From a virus: a stretch of 22,487 nt of DNA. The translations under genes were made by a program, and so were the position numbers. The notes under the pieces were generated by a model that made no database searches, had not been told where the DNA came from, and saw only the letters and a list, made by a program, of their open reading frames with translations. Below, piece by piece: positions 21,185 through 22,487 of the stretch. Each line of letters starts with the position of its first letter. Position 1 is the stretch's first letter. The DNA lies in IMG/VR virus record IMGVR_UViG_3300005613_000438, positions 1 to 22,487 of that record; one strand, written 5' to 3'.

Positions 21185-21597
21185 GCAAACTAGATATATT
21201 TGTTCTTCCACACTGTGGTGCTGGTATTGGAGACATCAAAAAGTTGGAAGAGTTGTTTAGTTGTTTTGATGTTTCCTTTAATACTAATTGTACCACATAT
21301 GATGAGATTAATAATACTAAAAAATCTGGAGAATGGTTTTTTGTCATATATGACAATGAGATTGTTGATGTCCCTCTTCTTGAGGCACTTCCAGACATGT
21401 TGGAGGTTTTTCATGTTAATGTTTGGGTTTTTTATAAGAGGAGAAGTAAAGAGGACAAATTTGTACCTGAGAGATCACCAAGAATGTTTAGAAGTGATAT
21501 TAAATTACAATCAGGATCGTTAATCCCATTATATGACCCTGAGAAGAAGATAGAAACTGAAACTATACTTGATGGATGGATTATTGAAGAATGTTAA
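21181..21597 (+). CDS. Short GT-A-like fragment (138 aa)
   Basis: The 138-residue protein overlaps the radical SAM stop by 4 bases and the tail-completion start by 7. GEWFFVIYDNEIVDVPLLEALPD lines up with GELAFILDFDERISPQLKEELAQ of the GT2 enzyme at 13728, that is, the strand before and after the DXD motif. A following strand (HVNVWVFYKRR) and SPRMFRSDIKLQSGS resemble the 'RLIRRHPDLHW' acceptor region. The nucleotide-binding first half of a GT-A fold is reduced to about 45 residues. It may be a degraded transferase or a compact member of its own family. Its even codon usage and coupling argue that it is expressed. Confidence 0.55.
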   Translation: MSKLDIFVLPHCGAGIGDIKKLEELFSCFDVSFNTNCTTYDEINNTKKSGEWFFVIYDNEIVDVPLLEALPDMLEVFHVNVWVFYKRRSKEDKFVPERSPRMFRSDIKLQSGSLIPLYDPEKKIETETILDGWIIEEC

Positions 21598-22151
21598 AGG
21601 TGAATGTAGACAGAAGGCAGTTAGATCAGATAATAAGAGCACTTGGGAGAGTAGAATCTAAAATTCATTATGAGACCAAGCATAATTTACCTAAAAGGGG
21701 GGCCATAAGGGCAAGGGACATGCTTTTTGAGAACATTCATAACCAAAAGTTTAGTGGTGGTTCTTATGGCTATAAGTCTTATGATGAGTATAATAAAACG
21801 TATTCTGAGTGGAAGTCTGAAATGGGAATGGGGTTTAAGGGATTCTGGAGGCTGTTTGATGATCTGGTTTCAAGTTTAGAAGTTTTTAATTATAGAAAGG
21901 GAGTTATGGCTGGCATTCGCTCTGGAATTCTTGATTCTGGGGGGAAGTCCATGTTTACTGCTGGTGGGGGTCAGAGGAAGGAAATAGCATGGATTGCTAG
22001 GCTTATGGAATGGGGTTGGACAAACCCTGTCACACATGCTCATGTGGGAGAGAGACCTTTGTTTCGACCAACAAGAGTTGAGTTTAAAAGGAAGGAACTT
22101 GGGAAACTTGGTGATTTGGGGATAAAGAAAATAAGGAAGGAGTGGAGGTAA
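21591..22151 (+). CDS. Tail-completion / neck protein (HK97 gp10-like)
   Basis: The 186-residue protein has the layout of tail-completion proteins that cap the tail tube: an N-terminal helix (RRQLDQIIRALGRVESKI), a central 'YDEYNKTYSEWKSEMG...' then FWRLFDDLVSSLEVFN, and a C-terminal VGERPLFRPTRVEFKRK. The last block (ERP.FRP....) is common in HK97 gp10-like and phage morphogenesis families. It resumes the structural order that stopped at 11635. ATG 21591 lies in the end of the preceding gene, with only a weak GAAGA site, so translational coupling to the island gene is likely. Confidence 0.72.
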   Translation: MLKVNVDRRQLDQIIRALGRVESKIHYETKHNLPKRGAIRARDMLFENIHNQKFSGGSYGYKSYDEYNKTYSEWKSEMGMGFKGFWRLFDDLVSSLEVFNYRKGVMAGIRSGILDSGGKSMFTAGGGQRKEIAWIARLMEWGWTNPVTHAHVGERPLFRPTRVEFKRKELGKLGDLGIKKIRKEWR

Positions 22152-22363
22152 TGCAGCTATTAAATGTAGTCCCAAAAGAGGTACATGCAACCTTTGATAT
22201 GAGTATGGAGGAAATAGACAAGTTTATTGTAGCAATGTCCTTAGCAAAAATTAATTATGATGGTGAGAGTGAGAAGGAAAAGAAAGCAATTGAGTTTCTT
22301 GTAAAGGAAATGTTTCCCATGTTGGAAGAGGTTCACCAAAAATTTTCAAAGGGTGGTGATTAA
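22151..22363 (+). CDS. Small helical phage protein (70 aa)
   Basis: ATG 22151 overlaps the previous stop by one base (TAATG), with AAGGAG (22137-22142) at 8-base spacing; a GTG 9 bases earlier is less well placed. The 70-residue protein has a strand (VVPKEVHATFDMS), then two amphipathic helices (EEIDKFIVAMSLAKINYDG, KKAIEFLVKEMFPMLEEVHQ). The first helix and preceding strand resemble the unit in the HxH-repeat protein at 15482. It lies between tail-completion and tail-terminator-like genes. No function is known. Confidence 0.68.
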   Translation: MQLLNVVPKEVHATFDMSMEEIDKFIVAMSLAKINYDGESEKEKKAIEFLVKEMFPMLEEVHQKFSKGGD

Positions 22364-22364
22364 A

Positions 22365-22487
22365 ATGTCACTAGATGCAACTGCTAGAGAAAGTAATGTC
22401 AGAGACAGCCTAAAGAAGTATTTTACAGATAGTTTAAAATCTTCTGAAAAAATACCAATTACTTTTGACACTTCTCTTTCTGTTCCC
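22365..22487 (+). CDS. Start of a tail-terminator-like gene (partial at window end)
   Basis: ATG 22365 follows the previous stop by one base, and the frame stays open for 41 codons to the window edge. The visible N-terminus, SLDATARESNVRDSLKKYF followed by TDSLKSSEKIPITFDTSLS, has the helix-then-strand form of tail-terminator or tail-completion proteins ('...sl..yf.d.l......v.fD...'). Gene order supports this, since terminator genes follow completion genes. The 3' end is missing, so length and family cannot be checked. Confidence 0.55.
   Translation, partial: MSLDATARESNVRDSLKKYFTDSLKSSEKIPITFDTSLSVP

Larger units (their letters stand above)
11662..21597 (+). other. Glycan-synthesis and modification island within the neck module
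   Basis: Thirteen genes and one vestigial start occupy the space between head closure (ends 11635) and tail completion (starts 21591). At least eight encode recognisable carbohydrate-related or tailoring enzymes. Most junctions overlap by 1-14 bases or are separated by under 20, and no internal terminator or convincing promoter was seen. The last island gene overlaps the tail gene by 7 bases. Transcription with the late operon is therefore likely. No transposase, integrase, tRNA or flanking repeat marks its borders. The product is probably a modified glycan on virion or host surface; this is inference. Confidence 0.75.

Noticed and set aside
1-22487. CRISPR arrays, tRNA or rRNA genes, insertion sequences, reverse transcriptase/diversity-generating repeats
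   Set aside because: No spaced repeats, cloverleaf-like segments, transposase or reverse-transcriptase motifs were seen on either strand.

Overview
The window is a stretch of a tailed double-stranded DNA phage or prophage (Caudoviricetes). Every gene is on the + strand, packed with little or no spacing. The order is the standard late one: small terminase, large terminase, portal, protease/scaffold, decoration protein, major capsid protein, neck proteins, tail completion. Ribosome-binding sites are strong and canonical, up to a full AAGGAGGTGA, so the host is a bacterium with an ordinary anti-Shine-Dalgarno sequence. DNA is AT-rich by eye, with AGA/AGG arginine codons, ATA isoleucine codons and many short G-runs. 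I cannot name the host.

Region by region. Bases 1-438 are a regulatory leader: tandem palindromic 16-mers, a sigma70-type promoter, and a possible attenuator around a 27-codon ORF. Bases 439-3437 hold a small unknown gene, a P27-like small terminase with four cysteines, a conserved phage protein and the large terminase. A 184-bp gap with its own promoter-like sequence separates packaging from capsid genes. Bases 3622-10022 hold portal, small unknown genes, a ChaB-like/protease/scaffold polyprotein with a nested scaffold start, decoration protein, lambda gpE-like capsid protein and another virion-type protein. Bases 10047-11635 are neck genes ending in a head-closure-like protein. Bases 21591-22487 resume with a tail-completion-like protein, a small helical protein and the start of a tail-terminator-like protein that runs off the window.

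The striking part is 11662-21597: about 10 kb of carbohydrate-active and modifying enzymes set between the head-closure and tail-completion genes. It encodes a GT4-GT9 fusion glycosyltransferase, a GT2-like enzyme, a Lar-like zinc ribbon, a SAM methyltransferase, a duplicated HxH-motif protein, a ParB/sulfiredoxin-like protein, an incomplete zinc-knuckle protein, a GT-A-like enzyme, a second GT4 enzyme, an SGNH-like esterase/acyltransferase, a sulfotransferase-like protein, a radical SAM enzyme and a short GT-A-like fragment. Most junctions overlap by 1-14 bases, including the junction into the tail-completion gene, and no internal promoter or terminator was recognised. The island therefore appears to be expressed with the virion genes.

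My reading (inference) is that the phage makes and modifies a complex glycan late in infection, decorated by methyl, acyl, sulfo or radical SAM chemistry. The target could be its own virion proteins or the host envelope. This cassette, the nested scaffold start, the shared beta domain in capsid and decoration proteins, and the leader architecture deserve the closest look.
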